Assembly: GCA_003167275.1 (NCBI GenBank)
Contig: PMTT01000949.1
Span: forward strand, 1-45,812
Direction: 5' to 3'
Source of the DNA: Bryobacterales bacterium
Lineage (GTDB): Bacteria; Acidobacteriota; Terriglobia; Bryobacterales; Bryobacteraceae
Length of the DNA: 45,812 nt
In this document: positions 8,672 to 16,958 of the stretch, in pieces
Numbering within the stretch: the first letter of the stretch is position 1
Layout: each line of letters starts with the position of its first letter
The notes under the pieces: model-generated
Told to the model about the DNA's origin: nothing
The model's input: the letters and a program-made list of their open reading frames with translations, nothing else
The model's database searches: none
Program-made: the position numbers and the translations under genes

Positions 8672-10284
8672 TCGTTTCCAAGAAGTACACCCGATCGCTC
8701 GTTAACTGCCGCGACTCCGCGCTGGTCGGAGGTAAGGGCGCCAACTTGGGAAGGCTACTGCGTGCGGGTTTTCAGGTGCCCGGCGGTTTTGTCGTAAACA
8801 CCCACGCCTACCGCCTGGCATACCTCTCGCGGGCCCAGTACGGCAAGGCCGTGTCGGTTCCGTCGGAGGTTGCGGAGGAAATCCGGTGCCGGTATGAGCA
8901 GATGGGGCGCGGGACAGTCGCGGTTCGCTCCTCGGCTACCGCAGAGGATCTGGCCGCGGCGTCGATGGCGGGCCAATGCGAGACTTTCCTGGATATCAAT
9001 GGCGAGGAGGCCCTGCTGGCGGCCATACAGAACTGTTGGGCGAGCCTCGACACCGAGCGGATTCGCGCTTATCTGCATGAGCACGGGATCGATCGGTCCG
9101 TGGTTGCCATGGCGGTAGTGGTGCAGCGGTTGATCCCGGCGGATGCGGCGGGGGTGATGTTTACCGCGGATCCCAATGGCGACCGGCGCAAGGAGATGCT
9201 GATCGAAGCCAATTGGGGCTTGGGCGAGACGGTCGTGGGCGGCCGTGTGCAGCCGGATGTGCTCCGACTCGACGGCGTCACGGGCCGCGTTTTGTCCGCG
9301 TCGATTGCCGACAAGACAGTTTATCTATCGGCGGGCAACGTTGGGGAGAAGCCGGTAGAGGAGTCGCGCAGAAAACAGCCATGCCTGAACAGTCGGGATG
9401 TCCACAACTTATGGTTACTGGGTAAGCAGACTGAACATTACTTCGGTCCTCCGCAGGACATCGAATGGGCGATCCATGCCGGCAAATTGCATTTGCTGCA
9501 GGCCCGGCCGATTACGACCCAAAGCGAGATAGAGGCGAGGCAAGAAGTATTAACTTCGACACGCGAGCACTTGCGGAACGAAATCGCGGGGCAACGCGGA
9601 CCATGGGTACAGCACAACCTGGCCGAAACACTGCCGCATCCCACTACACTCACGTGGAGCGTGATCAAGCCGTTCATGGCCGGGGCTGGGGGCTTCGGCG
9701 CCATGTACCGGCGCGCGGGGTTTGAGCCGTCTCCGGCGATTGCCCAGGATGGGTTCCTCGAACTCATCGCCGGCCGGGTCTACATGGATGTAACGCGGTC
9801 GCCGCAAATGTTCTGTCAAGACTTTCCGTTCGTGTACGATTTGCAGAAGCTGCGCCGCGATCCCGACGCCTCCCAGAAACCTCCAACTTTGCCGCACGGA
9901 TCATTTTCGACGCGCCTGAAGGCATCGAGCTTCCTTGCCAAGGCCGGCTCGACCATCAGGTCCCTCTCCGAGAGTGCCGCCACGGACTTTCGCCAGAAGA
10001 CCGTCCCGGAGATCGAGTCCTGGGTCGGGCGATCGCGCGGGCTGAACCTGTCCTCGTTGTCGGTGGAAGATCTGATTGCAGTCTGGTGGGAACGTGAGAA
10101 GCAGGTGCTGGACGTGTTCGGTCCGGAGACGCTCCTGCCAAGCTTGGTCTGCGGCATGGTGTGGGCCGATCTCGAGACCTTCCTGCACGAGAATTTCTGG
10201 GACGAGCATGCGGATGCACTATTGCGACTGATAGGCGCCGGACTGCACGGTCATTGCGAACGCCGAATTGTTCGAAGTTGGTAA
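8668..10284 (+). CDS. Rph/PEP-synthase-like dikinase, ATP-grasp part (5' portion of frameshifted gene)
   Basis: The N-terminal portion of a pyruvate-phosphate-dikinase-superfamily enzyme. It has the ATP-grasp landmarks in order: GGKGANLGRLLRAGFQVPGG (21-40), VAVRSSATAEDLAAASMAGQ (84-103), EANWGLGETVVGGRVQPD (about 178-195) and DIEWAIHAGKLHLLQARPIT (about 264-283). Residues 290-530 match the middle substrate-binding region of rifampin-phosphotransferase-type proteins. The frame ends as HGHCERRIVRSW, which is not family-like. One base earlier the other frame reads TVIANAELFEVG and continues into the next entry, so a single extra base near 10240 splits one gene. The start ATG at 8668 overlaps the propeller stop. 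The normal reaction of Rph-like members is ATP-dependent phosphorylation of a substrate through a phosphohistidine, giving AMP. The substrate here is unknown. Confidence 0.8.
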   Translation: MIVSKKYTRSLVNCRDSALVGGKGANLGRLLRAGFQVPGGFVVNTHAYRLAYLSRAQYGKAVSVPSEVAEEIRCRYEQMGRGTVAVRSSATAEDLAAASMAGQCETFLDINGEEALLAAIQNCWASLDTERIRAYLHEHGIDRSVVAMAVVVQRLIPADAAGVMFTADPNGDRRKEMLIEANWGLGETVVGGRVQPDVLRLDGVTGRVLSASIADKTVYLSAGNVGEKPVEESRRKQPCLNSRDVHNLWLLGKQTEHYFGPPQDIEWAIHAGKLHLLQARPITTQSEIEARQEVLTSTREHLRNEIAGQRGPWVQHNLAETLPHPTTLTWSVIKPFMAGAGGFGAMYRRAGFEPSPAIAQDGFLELIAGRVYMDVTRSPQMFCQDFPFVYDLQKLRRDPDASQKPPTLPHGSFSTRLKASSFLAKAGSTIRSLSESAATDFRQKTVPEIESWVGRSRGLNLSSLSVEDLIAVWWEREKQVLDVFGPETLLPSLVCGMVWADLETFLHENFWDEHADALLRLIGAGLHGHCERRIVRSW

Positions 10285-12274
10285 AGGTAAACGAAGCCTG
10301 GAGGCGTGGTTGGTAGTCCACGGGCACCGCGGTGCGGGTGAATTTGACTTGGCTGCGCCACGCTGGCGAGAGCAACCCAACCTGCTGCGCGACTTGGCGG
10401 CCCGGCTGGCCACGGGAGAACCGCCATTGGAGCGCTTCCAGCGCGGAAAGGATGTGGCGGCGGCCGAGGCCGCGAAGCTGCGCGCCCAATTGACCCCGGG
10501 GCGTGCGAGCGAATTCGATCGCCGCCTGGAGCTAGTCCACCGCTTTATGCCTTTCCGGGAAGAGGGGAAAGACTACCTCGTGCTTGGCTACGATCTCCTA
10601 CGGGACGTGGCCCTGGAATTGGGGTGCCGGCTGGATGTGGGCGAAGGTGTATTCCACCTGACCCGGGATGAGATCTTCGATGCGTTGCGCGTGGGCTTTG
10701 CGCCTCACCACCTGATCGAGCAGCGCCAATTATGCTACCGCGCTGAGATCAAGCTCCCGCTGCCACGAGTGATCGACGGTGAGGCCATCGAGCGCCTCGG
10801 CGAACCGCCTGAGGTCGAAATAACGGCCGGCGCCTACCAGGCACTTTCCATTTCGGCTGGACGCGCATCCGGACCGGCGAAGGTTCTACACGAGCCGACC
10901 TGGACGGCGGACCTTGGCAGGGGCTATATACTAGTGTGCCCGAGCACGGATCCCGCATGGACCCCCTTGTTCGTCAATGCGGCTGGACTCGTTCTAGAGT
11001 GTGGCGGGGCACTTTCGCACGGAGCTGTCGTTGCCCGCGAGATGGGTTTGCCGGCCGTCGTCCTGGCCGACGCAACTCTTATCTTCCGAAACGGCGAACA
11101 GGTAGAGATCGACGGAAACAAAGGTCGAGTAGGCCGGCCGCAGAAAGACGCCGGCAAACCTGCCAATGTAGAGGTAATCGACCCCTCCGATACACGAATT
11201 CCACGAGCACTGATGCCGCCCCCTCCCGGTGAGAGGGACAGGCAGGCGGCGTCGTGGTGCAAGGCGGCACTCGGAATCTGGATGGTGTACCTGCTGGGCT
11301 TTTTCCTGCTGCCAAAAGCCTATGTCCAACGGCCATCTCTGCTCCTCTTGGATAACGTTCTGTGGCCAGTGGTTGTTGCTTTGGGCCGGCCGGCCACAGT
11401 TGCCGTCGCCGCCGCAGGCGTCGCTGCGATGACGCTGCTCGTGCAAAAGCTCATTACCAATAACGGCGCATTGGGGGAAGCGAAACGCCGGGCAGCGAAG
11501 CTGGTCCAACAAGCCAAGTCTCTTCCGGCGAACTCACCCAGACGGGAAGCCATGATGGAGTTGGCGGCACCCGTGAACGGCCGCCTTCTGAGGGCACGGT
11601 TGGTGCCTGTTTGTGTACTCCTGGGGTTTCTGATGATGCCATTGGTCTGGTTCAAGGACCGCATCGATCCGTCAGTGCCAGTTGCTGCCGCCGGGTCTGC
11701 TGTGCAGATTGTGGCTACCATCGATGGCGAGTGGACCAAGCCGGTTCGCCTTGAGGTTCCCCCCACCGTGGCCTTGGACGAAACTACGGTTGCTTCCCGC
11801 ACGCTACCACCGCTCCGTAAAACCTTGGAACACTTGCTGACGATCTACCGCGAGCCAACGAGCAACGCTGGCGGCCCTTGGGAACTCCAGGTGGCACCAG
11901 ACGTCGCCAGACTGCAGACCGTGAACAATCTCAAGAATTACCTGGACGCCGGCCTGCCACCACAAGGTATAACGTGGACAATCCGTCCAACATCAGGCGC
12001 ATCCGACCGTTTTCCGGTGAGTGTAGTGGCTGAAGGGCATCCGCCGGTTGAGCTCACGGTTGTGCTTGGGAACCAATACCCTCCCGGCTCGCTTGCCGCC
12101 GCCGGTGGGGCGGATACGCCGGTCAAAGAAGTGCGTGCCGTCTATCCCAATTCTGCTACGAAGCAGGTTTTCTGGCGTCCGTTCGGAGCCGTGGATATCG
12201 GCTGGTTGGCGGTGTATCTTCTCACCTACCTTCCAGTGCTTGTCATTCTCCAGGCATTACTGAAGGTTGCCTGA
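10268..12274 (+). CDS. Dikinase phosphohistidine domain fused to EMC3/TMCO1-like membrane domain (3' portion)
   Basis: This frame continues the preceding gene after a one-base frameshift; its first codon is only TTG and coding probably extends upstream (TVIANAEL). Residues of about 190-290 form the swivelling phosphohistidine domain, with the catalytic His251 in GGALSHGAVVAREMGLPAVV. No PEP/pyruvate TIM barrel follows. Instead there is a membrane module: hydrophobic segments at about 336-352 and 367-395, a charged stretch ITNNGALGEAKRRAAKLVQQ continuing to about 440, a third segment at 446-463 (LVPVCVLLGFLMMPLVWF), an exported domain of about 180 residues, and a last segment near 645-665. Membrane helix, charged coiled coil, membrane helix is the pattern of DUF106/EMC3/TMCO1 proteins of the Oxa1 insertase superfamily. 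The family assignment of the membrane part is by pattern and remembered homologues, so moderate. The stop abuts an ATG of the next frame. Confidence 0.75.
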   Translation: MFEVGKGKRSLEAWLVVHGHRGAGEFDLAAPRWREQPNLLRDLAARLATGEPPLERFQRGKDVAAAEAAKLRAQLTPGRASEFDRRLELVHRFMPFREEGKDYLVLGYDLLRDVALELGCRLDVGEGVFHLTRDEIFDALRVGFAPHHLIEQRQLCYRAEIKLPLPRVIDGEAIERLGEPPEVEITAGAYQALSISAGRASGPAKVLHEPTWTADLGRGYILVCPSTDPAWTPLFVNAAGLVLECGGALSHGAVVAREMGLPAVVLADATLIFRNGEQVEIDGNKGRVGRPQKDAGKPANVEVIDPSDTRIPRALMPPPPGERDRQAASWCKAALGIWMVYLLGFFLLPKAYVQRPSLLLLDNVLWPVVVALGRPATVAVAAAGVAAMTLLVQKLITNNGALGEAKRRAAKLVQQAKSLPANSPRREAMMELAAPVNGRLLRARLVPVCVLLGFLMMPLVWFKDRIDPSVPVAAAGSAVQIVATIDGEWTKPVRLEVPPTVALDETTVASRTLPPLRKTLEHLLTIYREPTSNAGGPWELQVAPDVARLQTVNNLKNYLDAGLPPQGITWTIRPTSGASDRFPVSVVAEGHPPVELTVVLGNQYPPGSLAAAGGADTPVKEVRAVYPNSATKQVFWRPFGAVDIGWLAVYLLTYLPVLVILQALLKVA

Positions 12275-12451
12275 ATGAGGTGTTTTAGAAACTCCGATGC
12301 GACAGTTTTTGTGGAGAACCGTATGAATGATCAACGTCCAACGAATGGCCCTAACCGGGCGTGGCCCGGCCGGCTGGCAAAGCCCGCGACAGACCTCTCG
12401 CCCAAACTAGAACTTCACCCCAATATACAAAGGCTCCCCACCAAGACCGTC

Positions 12452-13207
12452 ATGCAAGGAAGAAGACATATGCTCGCCGGAATTTGCCTTCTCATGTCTT
12501 TCGCGATCCCGGTCATTGCCCAACCTGCAACTCAGCCAACTCCAGCCACACCAGCGGCGCCCCCGCCGGCCGGAGCCAGCGCCAAAGCTCCCGACGCGGC
12601 GAACGGCGGGATCGAAGGCGTCAAGGCGCTGATCAAGGCGACCGACGAGGAATGGAAGGTCATCGGCCCCAAGTTGCAGGCGTTGGTCGCAGCCCGGCAG
12701 ACGGTGACGACATACACGACACCCGCTGCCGGCCGAGGCGGCTTCGGCGGCCCGGGGTTCCCGAATATGGGCACCGACAGTTTTGCGGGCCCGAGCAATA
12801 ATAATGGCCCCGGAGGACGCGGGCGCGGCGGTTTTCCCCCTGGTTTCGATCCAGCGAATCCCGCCGCGGGCCGTGGAATGCCCCCTGGCTTCGATCCGGC
12901 GAATCCCGCCGCGGGCCGTGGATTCCCGCCTGGTTTCGACCCGGCCGCGATGGCGGCAATGCGCGGCGGCCGCGGAGGGCCGGGAGGCTTTGGCGCCGAC
13001 AATGCCGTCAGCAGTGCTTTAGCGGAACTGAAAAAGACCGTGGACGACCCGACCACTCCCCCTGCGCAGGTGAAGGACAAGTTGGCCGCGGTTCGCGGCG
13101 CACGCCAGCGGGCGGCGCTCGATCTCGCCACAGCGCAAAAGGCGCTACTCGCGCTGTTGACCGCAGACCAGGAAGTGATACTGGTGAGCTTAGGTTATCT
13201 CGACTAA
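12452..13207 (+). CDS. Exported Gly/Pro-rich repeat protein with DEEW-type helical ends
   Basis: The start at 12452 gives a signal peptide with a basic n-region (MQGRRHMLAGICLLM, cleavage near VIAQ). The ATG at 12470 has a better ribosome site (AGGAAGAAG) but no positive charges. An open frame reaches back to 12275, directly after the preceding stop. The mature protein has an Ala/Pro segment, a helix GIEGVKALIKATDEEWKVIG and PKLQALVAARQ, then a glycine-rich core with 15-residue repeats (PPGFDPANPAAGRG), and a C-terminal helical region (ALAELKKTVDDPTTP, ARQRAALDLATAQKALLALL). The helices resemble the small exported helical proteins of Planctomycetota and Acidobacteriota that recall Spy/CpxP, but this is a weak resemblance. 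Function is unknown; its place in the operon suggests a periplasmic partner of its neighbours. Confidence 0.7.
   Translation: MQGRRHMLAGICLLMSFAIPVIAQPATQPTPATPAAPPPAGASAKAPDAANGGIEGVKALIKATDEEWKVIGPKLQALVAARQTVTTYTTPAAGRGGFGGPGFPNMGTDSFAGPSNNNGPGGRGRGGFPPGFDPANPAAGRGMPPGFDPANPAAGRGFPPGFDPAAMAAMRGGRGGPGGFGADNAVSSALAELKKTVDDPTTPPAQVKDKLAAVRGARQRAALDLATAQKALLALLTADQEVILVSLGYLD
12836..12946 (+). repeat. 45-bp tandem repeat inside the Gly/Pro-rich gene
   Basis: Two full copies (12836-12880 and 12881-12925) and a partial third (12926-12946). Each encodes PPGFDPANPAAGRG plus Met or Phe. The DNA copies differ at only a few bases, so expansion is recent or homogenised. The frame is preserved, so copy number can vary without breaking the protein. 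Confidence 0.9.
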
Positions 13208-13264
13208 GAGCGCCCGCCATCCACGGACTCGCAATCGAAAAACATGGAATTTTGGAAACGGAAT

Positions 13265-15190
13265 ATGAAGCTCTCAAATCATCCAAGTCTCAAGCGCCAG
13301 CTTTTTCGTCTGGCGCTCGCCTGTTCATGTCTGGGCATTGTCACTCAGATCGGAGCCTACATCGACCTGGCTCCCACTCTCAGCAAGGTCATTGGCGATG
13401 CACAGAAGGTCGCTCTCGTCGAGGTAGCCGGATTCAACCAGACCACCCACGTCCTGACTCTGAAGGAAGTCCGCGTCCTGAAGGGCGCGGCGAACCAGAC
13501 TCCCGTCCTTCACAATGTGGGGTCGTCCGACGGCAATATCGTTCCGCCCGCGATTGTCCAATGGGCTGAACCCGGCAACAGGGGTGTCCTCTTCTCTACG
13601 CGGGCGACTTCGCTGCTCTGTTTTGGCAACGGATGGTATCAGGCTAAGTCTTCCGGTGGTGAATGGAAGTTGGGAGTCGACCGCGCCGATCTTCCGCTGG
13701 CTTATTACGGTTCGATCTCGCGTCTCACGGATGCGATCGCCACGATGCTCGCCGGTGGGACGGCGACCCTGACCATGGTCCGGCACGGCAACGACGGTGA
13801 GAGTGCCAGCTTCGATCTGGCTCTGAACCGCATGAATCTCCCGAGTGTGATCCGCGTTCAGCGCATCCGGGCCACCATGTCCATGCCTGGCATGGTAATG
13901 GCCGTGTCGACGAATCCCGTTTACGTGATCGGGGCGGGCCTGATCGGCGAGGAGGAGATCCCTACGCTTTTGCAGCGTCTATCGTCCCCGGATGCCGTGG
14001 CACGGGCCGAGGCGGCGGAGGATCTGCAGCAACTTGGCCGCAAGGCCGGCACCGCCGAGGCTTCCCTGGTCAAACTCCTAGCCGACCCGGCCGAGCGTGT
14101 ACGTATTTCGGCGGCCTCCGCCTTGCTTCGTATCACCGGCGAAAACGACGAGGCGGTCAATGTGATCACGCGCGGATTGGCCAGCGCCGATGCCTCCGTG
14201 CGGCGCGCGGCTGCCGATGCAGTCGGCCGGGCGGGCCAAGGCGCCGCTCCGGTGGTTGGCCGGCTCGCCGCCGTGCTCCAGGATCAAAACATTCAAACTC
14301 GCCGGTCCGCGGTTCGGGCTGCAGCCACCCTCGGGCCCATCGCCACAAGTGCAGCCGGCGCTTTAGTGCCGTTGCTGAAGGAACCCGGGTTGATGATTGA
14401 GGCGGCGGACGCTCTCGGGCGGATCGGGCCGGCCGCGCGTCCGGTTCCCGCGCCTCTGGCTAAAATGCTGGACGCCGATCAGCCGACAGCGGTGCGCATG
14501 GCTGCCGTTCGTGCGATGTCACAGATTGGCGGACCAGAAGCCCGGCCCGCGGTGGATTACATCATTAAGACTCTGCCCGACATGGAGGAGATTGACGCTT
14601 ACAACATGGAGATCTATCTGGCCTTGCTGGGACCGATGGCGGCTGACGCAATCCCCGTTTCGCAAAGCACAAAACTCGCCAACCCGGTATTGCCGACGGC
14701 CACCCTGTGGGCGATCAAGTCCGACAGCCTTCCCTGGCAGTTTACGGGTAATCGTGGCAGGGGCGGTTTCCCCGGGTTTGGCGGTGGGCCTCCGGGAATG
14801 GGTGGCCCTCCGGGAATGGGTGGGCCTCCGGGAATGGGATTTGATATCAATTCCACCATGTACGTTGCCTATTTCCGCGAGTTGGGGGAGCGCCTGCGCC
14901 CGGTCGCAGTGATGCTCTTGAAACAACTCCAGGAGGGCAAAGGAAACGACACTCCAGCGTGGGGTTACAAATTGCTGGCCTGTGCTCCTTCTGAGTCTAT
15001 CGCGCAACTCTCGGCATTGCTCGCTTCCGATAACCTGGCGACTCGCGAGGGTGCGACGGTTGCAATCGGCTACATGGGGAACGCAGCTTTTCCGGCTCAG
15101 GCCAAGCTTCAGGCTGCACTCGACAAAGCTCCGACGGAGCGTGAGAAGCGGCTCGTCGAATGGGCCTTGCGCGAAATCTCAGCCGACTAG
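13265..15190 (+). CDS. Exported HEAT-repeat protein
   Basis: A 641-residue protein. The ATG at 13265 is preferred over 13244 because it directly precedes a basic signal peptide (MKLSNHPSLKRQLFRLALAC, cleavage near GAY). Residues of about 25-215 form an uncharacterised domain (TLKEVRVLKGAANQTPVLHN). From about 220 to 430 run HEAT/PBS-lyase-like repeats of about 30-40 residues, such as SLVKLLADPAERVRISAASA, LASADASVRRAAADAVGRAG and LAAVLQDQNIQTRRSAVRAA. A glycine-rich insert (NRGRGGFPGFGGGPPGMG) and more alpha-helical repeats follow to the end. HEAT solenoids are protein-protein scaffolds, so this is a likely binding partner for the propeller or dikinase-membrane protein encoded upstream. The glycine-rich insert resembles that of the preceding gene. 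It is the last gene in the co-directional group and faces the next gene tail to tail. Confidence 0.82.
   Translation: MKLSNHPSLKRQLFRLALACSCLGIVTQIGAYIDLAPTLSKVIGDAQKVALVEVAGFNQTTHVLTLKEVRVLKGAANQTPVLHNVGSSDGNIVPPAIVQWAEPGNRGVLFSTRATSLLCFGNGWYQAKSSGGEWKLGVDRADLPLAYYGSISRLTDAIATMLAGGTATLTMVRHGNDGESASFDLALNRMNLPSVIRVQRIRATMSMPGMVMAVSTNPVYVIGAGLIGEEEIPTLLQRLSSPDAVARAEAAEDLQQLGRKAGTAEASLVKLLADPAERVRISAASALLRITGENDEAVNVITRGLASADASVRRAAADAVGRAGQGAAPVVGRLAAVLQDQNIQTRRSAVRAAATLGPIATSAAGALVPLLKEPGLMIEAADALGRIGPAARPVPAPLAKMLDADQPTAVRMAAVRAMSQIGGPEARPAVDYIIKTLPDMEEIDAYNMEIYLALLGPMAADAIPVSQSTKLANPVLPTATLWAIKSDSLPWQFTGNRGRGGFPGFGGGPPGMGGPPGMGGPPGMGFDINSTMYVAYFRELGERLRPVAVMLLKQLQEGKGNDTPAWGYKLLACAPSESIAQLSALLASDNLATREGATVAIGYMGNAAFPAQAKLQAALDKAPTEREKRLVEWALREISAD
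14783..14836 (+). repeat. 18-bp tandem repeat (GGPPGM) inside the HEAT-repeat gene
   Basis: Three adjacent 18-base units (14783-14800, 14801-14818, 14819-14836), GGTGGGCCTCCGGGAATG with one base changed in the middle copy. They encode three GGPPGM hexapeptides in a flexible insert between helical repeats. Confidence 0.92.
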
Positions 15191-15296
15191 CGACGTCTTG
15201 ACCGTACCGCACCGCATCCGGCAACCGATTGCGCATGGGCTAATGACAAGCAGTAAAAAAAGATCGAATTCATGAGGCCTTCACAGGCCGGCCGCT

Positions 15297-15917
15297 TCAG
15301 CGCTCAAAAACGAACTCACGCAGCAGATTGACCGCCGGCTGCAGCGCGAGCGAGACACTGCCGGTCTTCACTGTCGCTTTCCAGTTGGGACAGTTCGGGT
15401 ACCAGGCGTAGGTGCTGTAGATCGCCCCGAAGTACGGCGCCGCCAGGGACGGCACCGAAACGATGGTGTGGCCGCCTCGAGTGCGCGCGATAAAGCTCTC
15501 TCGGATTGCGTGGCGGATGCGTGGCTTGATACCGGTGGCGGAACTCTTGTGGAAGGTCGTATCCAGACGGAACGACTCGCTCATCGCGAAGCGCGTGGTT
15601 TCGCTGGTCCAGTTCTCCGCCCACCACCATCCGAGGCGCTTGCCGAAGGCACCGGAGCCCTGCCCCCATCCCGCGGGATGATCGACCGCCTGTGCCACGC
15701 CGGCTTTCGCGGCGATTCCCAAATCTGCAGCCGGCCCGGCGACTGTGTACAGATAATCCGTGAATCTTCGCTTGAATTTGGGAAACGAAGCATCCGCCGG
15801 GTGCGGGGAAGAAGAGGCTGTCGGCGCGGACGCGGACTGCTGCGTATCCTGCGCGTCGCCGGCGGCGGCAAATAAACCGTAGAGGACGGCGAGATAGATC
15901 AGTACGTGGTATTTCAT
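15297..15917 (-). CDS. Conserved exported hypothetical protein
   Basis: A 206-residue protein with a signal peptide (MKYHVLIYLAVLYGLFAAAG, cleavage near DAQ) and a GGAGC ribosome-like site before its ATG. After a Ser/Ala/Pro-rich linker it reads FKRRFTDYLYTVAGPAADLG, then WGQGSGAFGKRLGWWWAEN, LDTTFHKSSATGIKPRIRHA and ARTRGGHTIVSVPSLAAPY. This arrangement (YLYTVAGP, WGQGxxxxGKRLG, a charged FxRSxxxGxxxRxxHA-like segment) recalls a family of uncharacterised exported acidobacterial proteins. Weakly amphipathic segments could mean outer-membrane association. It is convergent with the HEAT-repeat gene and about 18 bases upstream of the next fragment's end. No function can be assigned. Confidence 0.7.
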   Translation of the reverse strand: MKYHVLIYLAVLYGLFAAAGDAQDTQQSASAPTASSSPHPADASFPKFKRRFTDYLYTVAGPAADLGIAAKAGVAQAVDHPAGWGQGSGAFGKRLGWWWAENWTSETTRFAMSESFRLDTTFHKSSATGIKPRIRHAIRESFIARTRGGHTIVSVPSLAAPYFGAIYSTYAWYPNCPNWKATVKTGSVSLALQPAVNLLREFVFER

Positions 15918-15934
15918 GGTTTTGCTCCGTTGGG

Positions 15935-16426
15935 TTATCGCTTCACGGCGATGAATGCGCCCGAAGGCGAGGCTGTTCCGTTGATCGAAATCAGTACAGG
16001 CTGGTCTCCGTCAGGCGTCGTATCGGGAACTCGGATGTTGAGCTGGTAGAGTCCTGCGTTGTTGGGCGTGACCCCTGCATACAAAGCGTTGACGGCAGGC
16101 AGGACAGTCGAACCGAGCGTGATCTGCACGGTTCCCGTAACCTGTGCGGCATCGCCTGGCAGTTCTCCGGCGGCATATGACGGGCTGGTCGCGCCGAATC
16201 CCGTGCCATAGATCGTCAAAATGTCGCCGGGTTTGGCCGGCGCAAACGTGACGTTGGGGATGAGCCCGGCCTGCCCGACATAGGTGCTGGTGCTCAGGTT
16301 GACGGCGGCTACTGGATTCTTACCACCCTGGTTCTGCACCAAGTAAAAGAACTCGGGTGCGGCGGGTTGGAACGAAACGTTTTCCGCAACGCTGCGAAAT
16401 TCGTTCGCCGCCCCGCATCTCGTCAA
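15935..16426 (-). pseudogene. C-terminal fragment carrying the TIGR03437 (Solibacter-type) domain
   Basis: This frame contains a near-complete copy of the TIGR03437 domain that ends many large secreted proteins in Solibacter relatives: FYLVQNQGGKNPVAAVN, AGLIPNVTFAPAKPGDILTI, YGTGFGATSPSYAAGELPG, VTPNNAGLYQLNIRVP and SGAFIAVKR at the terminus. In this family the domain normally follows a long propeller, Ig-like or protease region. Here that region is gone: the first ~20 codons are unrelated and the frame opens where an opposite-strand YVTN fragment begins. It has no signal peptide. I read it as the detached tail of a larger gene, although translation as a 163-residue product is possible. Confidence 0.75.
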
Positions 16427-16442
16427 ACTCGCGAACGACCGT

Positions 16443-16958
16443 GTGTGGGCTTACACCAGCAATACCGATTCGGGCACGGTGTCCGCCGTGAACCTCGAAA
16501 CCGGGGAAGTTCAGGTTATCCAGATCGGCGAGCGTCCGCAGGGCATGGCCTTCTCTCCGGACAACCGCCGCCTCTACGTGACGAATATGAACAGCGACTC
16601 GATCAGCGTCATCGACACGCAGTCGAAAATGCGCATCGGCGAGATTCCAACCGGCAAGGGGCCTGTGCGGATCAGGGTCACGCCCGACGGCAGGACGCTG
16701 GTCTATGCACTGCAAACCGGTGAGGCCGTGGGGTTCGCCAATGCCGAGACCCGTAAGGAAGAGACGCAGGTGAAGCTGACCGGGCAACCCGTCTCGCTCA
16801 CCTTTTCGAAAGACAACCAGTACGCGTTCTCAGCGGTGCAGTCGCAGGACAAAATCTTTGTGATCCCGTTACGAACGCGCAAAATCGAAAGGATCATCTC
16901 CACGCCGCCAGGTTCGGGCCCAGATCCCTACTTGCCCCTCCGGCAGGGCGCCGCATGA
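16443..16958 (+). pseudogene. C-terminal fragment of a YVTN beta-propeller protein
   Basis: The frame encodes about three and a half propeller blades with the family signature RRLYVTNMNSDSISVIDT and related strands (GTVSAVNLETGEVQVI, SKMRIGEIPTGKGPVRIRVT). It ends PPGSGPDPYLPL, a common C-terminus of such proteins. The GTG at 16443 is only where the frame can be started; family-like sequence (PHLVKLANDRVWAYTSN) already runs upstream to about 16404, where it meets the opposite-strand TIGR03437 fragment. No signal peptide is present, though the family is normally exported. The first half of the gene was therefore lost at this junction. Residual expression is doubtful. Confidence 0.7.

Noticed and set aside
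12836-14836. CRISPR-like regular repeats
   Set aside because: The repeats are in-frame protein-coding tandem units without spacers; no array or cas gene was seen anywhere in the window.
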